A DNA stretch of 64,000 bases from NCBI GenBank assembly GCA_022579005.1, contig MU401536.1:1-64000 (forward strand), read 5' to 3'. Below are positions 13,694-26,280 of this stretch, in pieces (the first letter of the stretch is position 1; every line of letters begins with the position of its first letter). Origin of the DNA: Poronia punctata. Lineage: Eukaryota; Ascomycota; Sordariomycetes; Xylariales; Xylariaceae. Under the pieces are notes generated by a model that was not told the DNA's origin, made no database searches, and was given only the letters and a program-made list of their open reading frames with translations. The position numbers and the translations under genes were made by a program.

Positions 13694-16375
13694 TCAGGCA
13701 AACGTACTCCAGTCCATCCAGTCAAGCTCAGATGCTTGTTGAAATTGGAAATCCTCCCAGAGGGCATCCAACCCGACGTCGGCATTGTTGATTGCCTCAT
13801 TAAGCTGATCGTTAGACATGGTAGAGAACAGCAAGTAGTCGGACGTCATGTTGTTTGTGTGCATCTGTAGCCGGGCCGCGACTTGATTATTCGTTATATG
13901 ACCGTTGTTCGGGTTCGCGGCGGCATAGACGGGGCTCGTGTCCGATATGATTCTTTCCGGCACCCCCCGCGCCGTCTCGGCGGGCCGTACGGATCGGGAG
14001 GCGAGCTTGAGGATTTGCCTGAGCTGCCCGGCGAAGAGACAAGAAAGCCCCTTTCTCTGTACCGGCGTAGACCCGATCCTGTCCAGCACGTCGATTGTTT
14101 CCGCTATTAACGCTCTGATGCTCGGTGCCAAGCTTGATCCTCGGCCATCCGCGACCGTGCTCACTCTCAACGCAAAACAAGCCGCGAAAGAGATCATGAT
14201 GGCAGTATTGTTCGGCATCGACCTCAGTTGACCTTCCCCTTGGACGGCCACACGCAACACGTTGAGGGCAGACGAGAGACCGGCGGCTCGGAAGAAGTGG
14301 CGCGCCCCGACTGGTGCCGTGCTATGGTTGATAACGCTCGAATACATTGATAGACGAGTATGAGACGCTAGTATTTCCACATAAGGAGGCAGTGCGAATT
14401 CTATCCCTATCCGTTAGATGGTGGGTTCCGTCGTTTTTTACGGATGAAGAGACTCACGTTCGCGATCTCCTATCTGGAGTGGCCAAGTCTGGTACCATCG
14501 ATCGAAGAAGATGGTAATCTCATTTTTTAGCCTGCAAGACAGGAGCGTCAGTCTCCTGAGTCCTGACCAAGACACCGAAAGTTGAACAGATAATACACAT
14601 ACTTGTCCACGACAGCAGACTCGCTGGCGCCGCTCACGTAGCTGTCGCATATGACTCGCAGGGTCGTAATAAGCTTCTCCTTCACCGCTGGCCGTTAGGG
14701 GCACGATCTGGCTGTGGGGCAGAGATAGGGGCCAGGTGTGCTTACCAAATCTCTACGCAGCACGGCAACCGAGACTATTGACCCGTCCCATCTGTCTGCG
14801 AGCTCGCACAGATGCCAATGATCGCAGTTTTCGATCAGCTGTGACATTGGCAACATGTAACTCCGTCCTCTTGCTAGGCATGCTCTAGATGACAAAAATC
14901 GTGTCAGTTGCGCAAGTATCTTTCCGCTTTCAGTAAGTTTTGAGTCTCACCCTCTCTCGAGGACGAACAGAGATAGCCATGTCCGTTCCCTCCTCCTCAA
15001 TAAGCGCCTGCCCATTTCACAGAGCGGGTCAATGTCGGCAAAGCCATCTACCAACAACGCTCTTCTCGAGGAGATCTGATCAGACATGGGAATGTTGTCC
15101 CTAGAGAATGGCGCATCCGGTGATGAGGGCAATATTATCTTATTGAGATATAAGTCCAAGGCGATGCTTAGCGCCATGGAAATGTAGGTCGAAGTCTCGT
15201 CATCGGCCCAGTGCTCGCGCGCCGAGATCCAAGGAATGTTCACCATGAATGCAAGAACTATTTCGACAGACTTGAAACGCTTGGTCATGACTAGATCCGC
15301 GAGTTTTTGCCGATGTCTTGAAAGCCGCTTGTGCAAGGTTTCTAGAGAAGGGGAGAAAAGGGCCGAGGCGGCACATATGGAGGTGAAAAGGAAGGCTGAG
15401 CGCCTTCGCACGAAATCAACCGTGTGCAGAACCGGATCAACGCCCCATCTCGTATGGGCAAGATTGTCATAGAAACTATTAACCGTCAGTCTTGGTTAGT
15501 CTCAAGGGAGGTGCATGAGGATAAGTTGTACTATGTAAATAAGGCTTCAGCTTCGCCGAGTGTAAGAAGACCGATTTCAATGGGATCTAGTTCTGGACCA
15601 ACATCAAGACGTGGCTGGAAAGGACCAAAGAAGGTGGCTAGATTTCCATCTTGGTCCTGCCCACCCATGGTCTCCCTGGCCGGCAAAGACTTGGATGGTA
15701 GAGGGCCCAAAGCCGAGGCATTACTAGACACGCCTATAGAAGACAACAACTCCGAGGTACGGGCTAAGAGTTGCAGTGGGTTCTCTGCATCGTCCAGGTT
15801 CAGATGGTCGTCCACGGCCTGTGAGCCAGTGCCAGTACCTCGCGAATCCGTCTGGGACGGGGATGTGCCATGCGAAGTCGACGATTGCTGGGGAGACGGA
15901 ATGGTGCCATGGGGGCGACGTCTGTTTGCGACGGCGCTGGATAGCCTTTGGCTCCGCTCGGCGCTGAGAAGGTCGCGGCTCCTCTCGAGCAGGTATCTCA
16001 ACTCGGTAGACTGCTCCGAGTTCTGGATCTGATCAGCGCCTGGATGGGTCCTTTTCAGGGCCTGTTCGATCTGGAGCACGGCCTTTTCCAGCCCCGAATG
16101 TTTGCTAAAATTCGAGTTAGTACCAGGTAAAACAATAAGATCAAACAGAGTTGTCCGTCGGCATCGGGAACCACATACTTTTTCACCCCCTTATGACGAC
16201 CAACATGGAACAGGGGCGCCTGGCATTCGAGTTTGCGTTGGATGCAGCGTGCGCAGGTGGTGGATCCGTCAGATCGCATACACTTGACCTTGGACTTTTT
16301 GCAATTGAAACACGATGCCAAGCGCTCCTCGTCCCTCAACTCTCCACTGGATGCTCGTGTTGATGTTCCTAGCAT
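13694..16375 (-). CDS. Zn2Cys6 fungal transcription factor, 763 aa, seven exons
   Basis: A nuclear DNA-binding regulator by family. Exons in reading order: 16375-16179, 16104-15532, 15475-14951, 14884-14746, 14679-14603, 14531-14458 and 14400-13694. All six introns (56-74 bp) are GT-AG and the phases add up to 764 codons including stop. The zinc cluster has Cys at 22, 25, 32, 41, 44 and 51 (CX2CX6CX8CX2CX6C). It is followed by a basic linker GRHKGVKNK and a predicted coiled coil (about GLEKAVLQIEQALKR), the usual dimerisation element. A Ser/Pro-rich linker leads to a long helical region with the FVLERGACLARGR-type motif seen in this regulator class. The joined exon 1/2 sequence restores the family's GVKNK motif, which supports that splice. 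The gene is divergent from the dehydrogenase at 18292. Its target genes cannot be read from sequence. Confidence 0.9.
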
Positions 16376-18291
16376 AGCAACGAACGACGGCTACAATCAC
16401 ACAACAGAATTAAGGCCCGAGGTTAAACATGATAGCGTGCTAATTGATGCCAATAAGTGGTCGTATCAATGATACTCGGGCGACAGCCGGAACAAGGCTT
16501 AGATAATGAACAGGCTGAGACGGACGGCAATGAGCGGCGAAAAACCGACGAGGGCTGTGATGAGTATCGGTGAGGTTGTGACACGAGGGCCAATCGTTGA
16601 GAGATCCGATCAGACGTTTGCGAGTATGTTATTTAACCTACCAGCAGCAAGGAAGTAGGTACCGGTAGACATCACCTGCAGCAAGTAGGCACGTAACATG
16701 GCACCAGAGCACTTGCCTATAAACAAGTCCCCAGTCAGGTATTATAACTCCGACCCCACACCACATAGCCCAAAATCACTGAACCCCGACAACGAAAGAA
16801 TTATCCAACTTGAGACAGCGCTTGTCTAGTTGTCCAAGGCAGAACGCATCGATTCTTTTGTTCAACATTCATCGACAGCGATACGGTATATGCGGTATTC
16901 TAGAATAAGTCACCCTATCAATGCAATCAATTTGATTACCTAAGTAGGTACGACAACTGTTAGGTTAGTAACATGCCTCCTCAAATCAGCTCAGAGCCTC
17001 AGAGGCTCAGACAATTATCCGTTGCGGGGTTATAAAGCCGGGAAGGAAACCTTTTAAATCTTTCGGGTCGACGGACGTTTGATAGGGAGTCTGATAAAGC
17101 CAAGCCGTTCCGTTCCAGCGAAGGTCCGTTCGCGTACCCGCCTAACGTAGTTGCTGAAGTTTGGTCATCATAAAATATATTGCTATAGGGCAGGCTGCGT
17201 CTGCCTCCGTACCTGATTAGGTTCCGATCGTGTCCAAAGTAGGTATTTTACCGTCTAGAAGGTCTATCTGATGAACCTAACCTTGCCATAAGTAGCTTTT
17301 CAGGTACGGTGCTTCGCCTCCCGTGATTACTATAGATCTTAACCTAGATCCGGGTTCCATGATGAGATGAGTTTAATAAGGAGATAAGTGTCTTGTAAGG
17401 CATACATTTTTTTTCTAACATTTTCGGTAGCTTTCCACCACACTTGACCTACCGTACATTTTTTTGACATTGCTTGAGCCCGATTCATCCTCTCCCTCGC
17501 TTTACAGGGTCTGCGCCTGCCTTTTGTATCTATAAAAGAGCATCGTATCAGGTCATTGTGATTGTCAGAGTTCTTCAAAAGTAACGTGCTTATCTTAGGT
17601 ACTCGTAGATACTAAGTAGGTACCTACCTCACCTAACCTTGTCTACATGGGGTTAGTTAGCATAAGGTAATATAGCAATCCAGATTCCGAACGGCAGTCA
17701 GTCAGCCAGTAGGTAGCGGCTGTATTTTAGAGGGCTGAAAAAGGCACGTTTTACTCGTACTGATCCGAGCTACTCGTAGATGCCTATCTGATATTATTCC
17801 CATTTGCTGTCTGAAACTTGGCACGTATCTCATTCCGGTACAACGCTTGGCCATCTAAACATACGATAGGCGTTAGACAGACACATCTCCATACTATTAT
17901 CTGACTATCATAGGTTGAGTTCCCAAAATAATCGTCTAAGCCACGAGCATGCACGCCTGACGCTTATAGCGTCGGATTTAGGATCCAGGTGCAATCATGC
18001 CACGGGTTTAACGGTAACAAGCATCCCCCCGGACGTTTCTCACGCCGGCTTTCGTTCAACAATTGCATGCCTACCTATTTAATAAACAAGATATAAACAC
18101 AGCTCAGAACAGGGGACTTTATAGGATTGTCTTTTACTCCGCTAACCTACATTTTATATCCTAATCTTTCATTATACATATGTTTCCCCCAGTCTAGAAC
18201 TGGGCAAAAGATACTACTCGTACAGTTGATTGATTCCTCTACTCTCCAAAGCTTACACACCTCAAGATTTTGCTGAAGAAACGCCGTCGAG
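16376..18291. promoter_or_regulatory. 1.9-kb divergent intergenic region between the Zn2Cys6 gene and the dehydrogenase
   Basis: No convincing gene is seen. The region is moderately AT-rich, not RIPed, and holds several copies of two recurring intergenic motifs: TACTCGTA (17600, 17752, 17771, 18215) and the palindrome TAGGTACCTA (17617-17626). It must contain the promoters of both flanking genes. Confidence 0.6.
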
Positions 18292-19304
18292 ATGCACGTA
18301 ATTCTCACTGGAGCGACGGTTAGCCTGCCTTGACCACCCCACCCGGTCTCTACCACTAGGTACACGATACAGTAAAGTTGAAAGAATGTGTATCACTAAC
18401 TGCAAATAAATGTGGAATAGGGGCTAGTTGGTTCCGGAGTGTTGGATGCCATGATCAAGATGAAAGAGGTGACAAAGATCTCCGTCTTGAGTCGACGACC
18501 AGTGAAGATGGCCGAGGATGCAAAGGATCCGCGTATCAATGTGATTATTCACAAGGACTTTTCAAACTACGATGCTGCAGTTCTCGATCAACTCAAGGGC
18601 GCCCGCGGTTGTGTTTGGGCGTGTAAGTGAAAACTGAAAAGGAGCCTGGGCCCATAAGCGAGATAGGTTCTCAAACGCAAAAGACATCGCTGACCCGACG
18701 CAGTGGGAATAAGCCAAACTCAGGTCAGCAAAGAGTAAGTTGATCAATCCATATACCTACCGACTAGATACAGCGACTAAGGGGTGCGTACGTTTGAAAC
18801 AGGGACTATGTGAAAATTACCAAAGACTACGCCTTGGCCGCATCAAAAGCGTTCCAGCAACTTTCTCAAGAGAACGAGCCCTTCAACTTTGTCTATGTAT
18901 CAGGCGCCGGTGCGACGGTTCAACCCGGTCGGTTCTCAGCGATATTCGCACGCGTAAAGGGAGAGACGGAAGTTGCGCTTGCAGCTTTACGGAAGCAAAA
19001 TCCTTCCATGCACACCATGTCAATTCGACCGGCAGCAGTGGACGCGACTGCCCATGAGGCAATCAAAAACTACCTCCCCACGTCGCCATTAGTTTATCGC
19101 ATGATGGCCCCCTTCGTGTTGACCCCTATCCGGGTACTCGTTCCGAGTTTTCACAGCCCTACCCAGGAGCTGGGCCGGGTCTTGACAGAGTTGGCGATGG
19201 GACAACACCGGATTACACCTAGTAAGGATGTCGCAACGATTGGCGATTTTCCCATCTTGGAAAACAGCGCTCTCAGGCGTGTCGCAGCTCTGAACTCTCA
19301 GTAA
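18292..19304 (+). CDS. Atypical short-chain dehydrogenase (NAD(P)-binding Rossmann, TIP30/HTATIP2-like), 253 aa
   Basis: Exons: 18292-18318, 18421-18622, 18704-18734 and 18803-19304; the phases close to 254 codons. The first intron has the less usual donor GTTAGC, but splicing there rebuilds the glycine-rich nucleotide-binding motif TGATGLVGSG at residues 6-15, which strongly supports it. The later part has the strand FVYVSGAGA followed by ARVKGETE, similar to the KGE(V/T)E region of TIP30-type atypical SDRs; I see no clear classical YxxxK pair. This suggests a small NAD(P)-dependent oxidoreductase or a cofactor-binding regulator, probably cytosolic. The substrate is unknown. It is divergent from the Zn2Cys6 regulator and convergent, with a 265-bp gap, with the MFS transporter. 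Confidence 0.88.
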
Positions 19305-19480
19305 GCCAGATGCCACTTTTGTTGCTTCTTGCGCGGTGCATGAGCGGAAGCGAGATTTAGCCGGCGATGTATTATACTTGTCACGATATCGAATTTGAGC
19401 CGGTGGGATTGTTACATAGCGTCATGCCATGGGGATATCGGAAATATAATATGTAGGTTAGAGCATAGGGTGATAGATTC

Positions 19481-19496
19481 TAGGGTTAGGGTTATA
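19481..19496. repeat. Short telomere-like repeat (TAGGGTTAGGGTTAT)
   Basis: About two units of TTAGGG lie between the convergent dehydrogenase and transporter genes. This is far too short to be a telomere and could occur by chance or mark an old repair event. Confidence 0.45.
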
Positions 19497-19569
19497 TAAA
19501 TTCAGCCACCTAGGCTTCGGTCTAAGAATGAAAATCGCCGACACTCAGAGGTCTATTGTGATAATAGTT

Positions 19570-21612
19570 CTAATACTGATACCGCCATCTGGGATCAACA
19601 TCACCACTCCACTCTGAAAGCTCGCCGATATCCTGAACCTCGTCAGCAATCAGTTCTCTCCTCTTGTTTTCTCTCTTCAGGAGTACCGCTAAGACTGTGA
19701 CAACAATGGAATTCGCAACGAGATAGGCCAAAGCAAACGAATGCCCCAAGACAAATCGAGGGCCGTCGTTTCCGCGGTAGAGCTGGGTGCCAATAACTGC
19801 CCCCACGTTACCGATGCTGATTTGCATGGCCGTGGCCGTCGCACGCTTTGTCTGACCTGATACATTGATCGTAGGCCATGACAAGACGAGAGCCACGGCT
19901 GGGTATATGCCACCGGCGGCGAAAAACACCGCTGCGTAGCTCACACCAGGGCGCGCCACGGGATCAGTGTTGCCGAGTAGAATGGCATATCCAATAGCAG
20001 CAAAAAGCGCCGACCCGCCGATGAATACGGCTCTCTTGCCGAGTCGTTCGGACACGATAGCAACCCCTACGGTTGTCGCAAAGGCAAAGGCGTATGGTGG
20101 CACGGTGAGAAGCTGCGCGGTTGCCGCCTTGTAACCCAGGTTCGTGATGATGGTCGGCTGCAAAAGAAGCTGTTAGTACAGCTCGAGATGGTGGACGGAC
20201 CGGCACCTACCAAGAAAAGAGATAGTGTATACAGCGGGAGACTCATGGTATGGAATCCTAGCCCGTAGAGCCAACACTTGGGGTCCTTTAGGGCGGATCG
20301 CACACCAGCCCAGCTGAAATCTTCTTGGTGCGTAGCATCGCTATCTGCCGCTAGGCGTTGATATATAAACTTCTTCTCGTCATCATCGAGAAACTTGGCG
20401 GTGGCGGGATAGTTGTGGACAAAGCCATATGCTGCTATCGCGACGAGCACGGTGACAATGCCCTCCTAGTCGGCGAAATTAGCGCGCGAATAAGAACTTT
20501 CCGGGCAGGCAAATGTTCCCTTACCAGTATAAAGATCCAGCGCCAACCGTTGGCCCAGACGACTCCTTCCATTCTACCGATCCCCTATCCTCTTCGTAAT
20601 CAGCTACCGGTATATATAAACCGAAGACCCGTCAAACCCAAGGGGAACACGCACATAGGCAAGGACACCACCGAATGCGCCCGCCAAGGCTGCACCGCTG
20701 AAGAAGAGAGCCACACGGTACTGTCTCTCCTTTCTCTTATACCACATGGAAAAGTAGTACGTCACACCTGGAAAGAGGCCGGCTTCTGCCACACCAAGAA
20801 AGAACCTGGAAGCGAGGAATCCCGCCTGGTTCTCTACCACGCCCATGAGCGTAGAAACCACTCCCTACCGGAAAGTTAGTAAGACGATGATGGTGTCCGA
20901 CATGTTATAGGTAGATCTGTCGCGGACAAAGAGGCGGAGGCCTAGGTACTTACCCAAATAATAGTCAAAGTAGGAAGCCATATTCTCGGACTTGTCTTCT
21001 TCAAAACGATGTTACAAGGCACCTAGCCGCCGGTCAAGTCTCTGCATTAGCCATATTCATTTCGTACAAGAAACGAGAGATGTGCTGGATGGATCTTACT
21101 TCAAAAAGGACATATCCGACAAAGTAGAGACTGAGTCCTACGAGATACGCATCGCTAGCTATTCTTACGCGTCAGCGCGGACCCTCACAGGCTCACATAG
21201 ATGCTGCAAACGAGGAAAGAAGCACTTAACCTACATGTATGGATGTCGTCGAGAAGACCTTCAATCTTTGCATTACCAACTGCAGAGAGAAACACCGCAT
21301 TAGACACCGATACAACCTAATAACACCTGAGTAAGGCATATGGGGTTCCTGATTACCATTGCTCCGATCCAGGAAGCTGAGCAGGTACAATATACTACGA
21401 GTGAATATGTCAGTGACGTCGTCTTCTTCGCACCCCTTTCCCCTTTCCCCTTTTCCGTTTACTTACCCCACAGCCGGTAACAGATATGCATCCACTCTCC
21501 TCAGCAAAGCTTTCTCATTGATGACGGAGCTCGCCGTCTCAGTCTCAGTCTCCGGCTCCGAACCCCGGGGCACGGCTGCCGCCTTCTCGCTTTCCTCGGA
21601 AGTAGCCGTCAT
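19570..21612 (-). CDS. MFS transporter, allantoate permease (Dal5)-type anion:cation symporter, 489 aa, nine exons
   Basis: A plasma-membrane importer by family, typically of organic anions such as allantoate, nicotinate or related small acids. Exons in reading order: 21612-21467, 21394-21357, 21279-21235, 21158-21100, 21022-20954, 20864-20655, 20584-20525, 20465-20211 and 20157-19570. The eight introns are 53-89 bp, all GT-AG, and the phases sum to 490 codons. The joined protein has an acidic, Ser/Thr-rich N-tail. TM1 ends with the family signature LYLLSFLDRSNVGNAKIEGL, and further on come GLSLYFVGYVLFEVPCN, ASRFFLGVAEAGLFPG (the TM4 motif), GWRWIFILEG and a second six-helix half. A charged tail ends the protein. 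The small early exons are required to recover the family spacing. It lies convergent with the dehydrogenase. The transported substrate cannot be assigned. Confidence 0.93.
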
Positions 21613-23880
21613 CGTTGGGATTTTATTGATTCAAGTATTTTTGGAGGGCTTGCTTATATCCGTCTGACACCGCCGACCTGTACCATGAACCACGGAACGA
21701 GAATAGTACAGCAATGAAGGTATAGCAATGATAACGAATAGGATATTTTCCTCCCCCATGATATAGATAGATAGAGGTATACATTTGACCTTCTAACCCG
21801 TGCTTTATGAGTGATGGGGATATCAATGGCGTCAGAGTGTACTATACTCAATACAGGCGATGTGGATGATATCAAGATATGTCCAGGGGGAGCCGCAGTC
21901 CAGGGTTAAGTCGCAGCTGCGTCGGTCCAAGCATTCTGATTGGACAGGGGGGTTATCACGCCTTTACCACGTGTTAATCACGACATATAATGTATATGCA
22001 TGAAATGCAGAACATCTAATGATGTACCCAAGAAATTCCAAAAAACATACCTTAGAGAGGTGCATGCATACCCATGGAATAATAAGGGTGGTTAAATTTA
22101 TTACGGATTACATGCATGCACCACCCGCAAGACGGTTCGGCACGATAGGTAACAGATATTATTGTCCTGAAGCTGTATGTATATGTCATTACGCATTATG
22201 CAACAAATAAACAATAATAGGTTCTGGACTATCAGAACTTTATGATACACATATATACCTACTGCAACGCTATATTTACAGACGAGAGAAACCATCCGCG
22301 ACCACTGTTATCGCCCGTCGCTCCATATCGTACCTACCTATCTATCCTTACCTCTTCGACATACCTAAATCATAAATGCCAGGCATTCAGCTCGTGCCGA
22401 TCTCCGTTTCCTCTCCCCGCATTCGGTTATTAAAACTCTTATCTTGATTTCCTTCCGTGACATCCCTCCTCCCGAGCGCCAGCCACCCAGACAAGCAACC
22501 CGACCCCCCCAAAAAAGCCAAGGTCTCGGTATCGCTCACTATTAAGCCAAGAGCAACACTATAGAAAAATTCGTAAATAACACCAAGATTGACGTGAGAG
22601 ATACAGCGTGTTTTATTATCGCCCAGATGTTGCTAGGTTACAGGAATAAACCGGAATGGATGATATCTCTCGTTTTAGATGTAGACATGTCCGTCGACGC
22701 TTTCATTAACAAAAGACATGTGAATTCCGGGTCCCGGTAAAGAGGGTAAGTAGTTAGTGCTGTTGCCGGCCCGAAGCACGTGGACATATCGGATCGGGCC
22801 ATCGGCGCCGGGAACACGCCGTATGTAAGGAATGTGTACATATAGGTTAGGAAGTAAGTAAGGTAGCTATGTTCTAATTAGTAGTATATAGTAAAGCAGA
22901 ATAGGTAGGTCTCTTCCGGAGAAGGTTTACCATCGCTACCGACAGAAGAAGACGGGAAACAGCCGACAGTAAGTGAAGATGGCCTAACTAAGCATGACTG
23001 ATTTGCTTAGCCTTGTCGTTTATGTGTTTATTAGATTACCTTTCCTTACAGATGGTATCGGAGTGGTTCTGTAACACGGGTCATGCCTACACCAACACTC
23101 TTGATTTATAAGCTAAGAGCACGAGCATAACATAAAGCCATCTTGTTCGGTTTCGTGGTAGCAAAGCAACAGAGAAGTTACCCTAGGAGCTCGCTTCCAC
23201 GTCTTCGGAAATATTCTACCACATAGATTAACCAACGCTCTAGAACCCAATAGATGTATCGTTAATATAACCGTTATATCGCACAAAATCAAGATCTTAC
23301 TCAAGACTTGGGCAGAGTTTCTACAAGTTTCTTGCAGGTCAAGGCGCTCAGACGGCCCTTCGTTTGTTTTCTTGATGCGTCTCGGAAGTACGGATGACAA
23401 AGTGTTTACATATCTTTCACCGCGTACCAACCGAGTTCAACCCGCATGAGTCCTAGAGTGAAATTAGATTGAGTGACAGCCCAAATCTGGGAAATCAAAA
23501 GGCGGGGGAAGCTATAAAAGGGAGGTGAGTTTGCCTGTTTTGGGGGGGTTGCTTCTACCTGCATGTGACTCTACCCAGGGTGGCCTCGACATTGTTGCTC
23601 GTCTAGATTGATCTCTGGCTTCTGATGCGTGCTTATGGTTTAATTTAAAGACAGCACTTAGTAAGTTGTCTGTAATTCCGGAATGATTGAAATGTTGCCG
23701 AGGGAATACTGTAAGAGGGAGTGGTATCCATGACGTCTATTTGAATGTCTATTTCAACGTCGACAGCTGCAGCATCTTTGTGTTGCAAAACTGTCTAACC
23801 GTTGTGTATATACATCTTACATCCGGATCTTCAAAAGTCGATCTCAATACATACTAATAACATCTCACATATATTGCACG
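21613..23880. promoter_or_regulatory. 2.3-kb divergent intergenic region, transporter / secreted protein
   Basis: No gene supported. Short open frames here, including one of 105 codons on the minus strand at 23113-23430, have no recognisable domain. A TATAAAAG box lies near 23514, and a TATATA sequence at about 23806 sits some 75 bp upstream of the secreted-protein start. Confidence 0.55.
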
Positions 23881-24609
23881 ATGCTATACAAACAAAGCCT
23901 CATTGCGGTCCTTGGATCCCGTCTTGCGCTCGCCGGCCTGGTAGGGGCGAGGGCACCCAGTGGCCCCTTTGGACTGTATGCCTTTGGCAGCGGCATCGGT
24001 GGCGCGCCAGTGTTTTATTCTCATGGTGAGTTGACCGACGGACTAAAAACAAATTATATATTCGTTACGTGAAGACAAAAAACAAATGCTAACGTTGAGT
24101 TTTGTTCTAGACGTGGCTTATATCGGCGATCAGACACATATGGATGACGAAGAGGCAGTCCGCGTCGTGTGTAAGTCGAATTACCCCCCTTTCTAGGGAG
24201 AGACGAAAATCCAATACTTACTTCCTTCGTTCTAGTCACTGCCGGACCAAACAATACCCTCTTCACCAACCCCGACACCACATCCCCATCTTCCCAATCC
24301 GCACAGTCTTCATGGGAGAACAAAGCCTTCTTCATCCCATCCTGGACATCGTCATCTCATCACGTAGGCTTCACCACCACCACAGATCCCCAACCCGAAC
24401 CCGACGTGGATGTCTCCGGCTTCATCTTCTACGGCGCCACGGCTATGCACTTAGGGCCTGGCAACGATCTGCACGATCTTTGGTACGTGGTCCCGACACA
24501 GTTTGAGAAGATATGGGCCCTGCGATGGAATTCCACGGGGGACGATGAGAATGTCAATAAGATATCCGTCACGTTGAGGACTACGGCGCCTGTTCAGCCA
24601 TTCAAGTAA
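23881..24609 (+). CDS. Small secreted protein of unknown function, 192 aa, three exons
   Basis: Exons: 23881-24025, 24111-24170 and 24236-24609; both introns are GT-AG and the phases close. The N-terminus is a typical signal peptide (MLYKQSLIAVLG..., cleavage likely after the ALAGLVGARA stretch near residue 25). The mature protein begins with a Gly/Phe-rich segment (GPFGLYAFGSGIGGAPVFYS), then a Ser/Thr/Pro-rich middle and a C-terminal half that looks like a compact beta domain. There are no cysteines, unusual for a fungal effector, and two N-glycosylation sequons (NNT, NST). I recognise the general look of a family of uncharacterised secreted ascomycete proteins but can name no function. It is divergent from the MFS transporter. 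Confidence 0.8.
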
Positions 24610-25419
24610 GTAGGCCAGTCGCCAGGGTGTGGCCTGGGAGGTTCAGGTGGGACACACACTCTTTCTGCTATAGGTAATAGGTACATACCATGTCTGCCGT
24701 ACCTTATTTAACCTAACCCAGAGACATTATGTATGCGATTATTACCTTTCCATAAGGAAACTTTGGATACCGGCTCTCCCAAGGAGCACTTTTACTTACC
24801 CCCACTCGTGTTGTAATGTTGTGTTTTGTGCAACGTCACCCTGTCACGACTCACATATAGACTGTATGTCATATTCACGGCGTTGTTTTCTTGTCGAATG
24901 TCCATGCCTACCTCCATCTTGCAAACTTCAACAGCAGGACCTATCCAGGTTAAAAGTCAGAATTAGGTTAACGAAAGATCCACGAGAGATTATCCAATCC
25001 GTTTGGTCAAGGTACGAGGTAGTACGCAAAATTCGGCTTGCAACTTTCCCCGCCTTGAAAACTACAGTATCAAGATTTAGATTACCCACTAGAAAAGTGG
25101 CGTAAAAGTCCGCTAACGGCGCTTGAGCGTGCGGGTTAGCGCCTAAAGATATCAAAACCGTGACCACCGGCATACTCGTACACCAGTATTCAGATATTAC
25201 CGGATATCATGTAACAAGGGCGCGCCTTGTCTTGACAAGCAATATCGGCGCATCTCAATTATTTTTAAAAAAAGTATACCAATATCTGTGATTATCCACG
25301 GCAGCTCGAGTGCTACAGTTGGAACCGTTTCCAGATAACAGAACCTCACGTTTACTCTTGCTATCTTATAAAGCGGGCAACACGTAGAACAGGCCACAAC
25401 ACATTTACACTACTCCAAA
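24610..25419. other. Intergenic, no gene seen
   Basis: About 0.8 kb between two plus-strand genes. It holds one TACTCGTA copy at 25173-25180 and no other recognisable element. It must contain the 3' end of the secreted-protein gene and the promoter of the acetyltransferase. Confidence 0.5.
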
Positions 25420-26162
25420 ATGGCCACAGCCCCTTGCAAGGTTAGGCATGCTCGCCGAGAAGGTACTTTTAGACTCAATTTATTCAAACTCGACTCGGCT
25501 ATAACGACATGCTGGTAACTAACTCCGTACCTTTTCCGTTCAAGATATCCCGGCCATCCTGCAAATGATCCGGGAACTAGCAGACTATGAGCATGAGATC
25601 GACTCTGTTGAAGCCACTGAGGCTTCACTTGCTGCCACTATAGCCTTTGCACCAGATCAGGTCGAGTCCATCTCAACCGCTCCCAACACGGAGCCCATAT
25701 CACCCGCACGTCCGGCACGCTGCCTCGTACTCTTCGACCAAAACGATGAGCCGGCTGGCATGGCCTTGTATTTTTACAATTACAGCACCTGGCGTGCCAA
25801 GGCCGGCATCTATTGTCAGTACAAATCCCACCCGGGTCACCTCTACCTGTACATATCCAGACAAGTTCCATGACATGACTTTGCCTCTGGACCGGAATTG
25901 AAGCTGACCCAAACATCATCTAGTGGAGGATCTTTTTGTCCGCGCAAACCAGAGGAAAAAGGGTTATGGAAAGAAGCTGCTAGTCGAGCTCGCCAAGGAA
26001 GTCGTGGCCATGGGCGGCGGAAGATTGGACTGGAGTGTTCTCAAGTGGAACGAGCCGAGCATCAAGTTCTACGAATCCATAGGCGCCAACGCCATGAACG
26101 AGTGGGTTGGTATGCGGGTTGATCGCGACGGCCTCATCAAACTGGCCTCCCTGTTAGACTGA
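25420..26162 (+). CDS. GNAT-family N-acetyltransferase (spermidine/diamine acetyltransferase-like), 183 aa
   Basis: Transfers acetyl from acetyl-CoA to an amine by family. Exons: 25420-25462, 25545-25814 and 25924-26162; both introns are GT-AG and the phases give 184 codons. The N-terminal helix region (IPAILQMIRELADYE), the strand [25 protein letters not shown] and the acetyl-CoA pyrophosphate loop RANQRKKGYGKKLL (Q/RxxGxG/A type) are in the right order. They are followed by the GGGRLDWSVLKWNEPSIKFYESIGA motif. This arrangement resembles diamine acetyltransferase-like fungal proteins, but the true acceptor (polyamine, thialysine or other) is not readable. It converges with the LYR gene, with only 118 bp between stop codons. 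Confidence 0.92.
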
Positions 26163-26280
26163 AGACCGAGGAACAAGGCGATGTAGCGTAGAGAATATCC
26201 AAGCATCAGCCCCTGTTCGATCGCACAGTCTGTATTTAGCAGCGCTCGTGAGAAGGACGGATAATCGCATGCTTTTTAGT

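Noticed and set aside
13883..14231. Plus-strand open frames over the regulator's last exon
   Set aside because: They are antisense shadows of a well-supported minus-strand exon.
23113..23430. A 105-codon minus-strand frame in the transporter/secreted-protein gap
   Set aside because: No domain, no splice partners, unconvincing composition.
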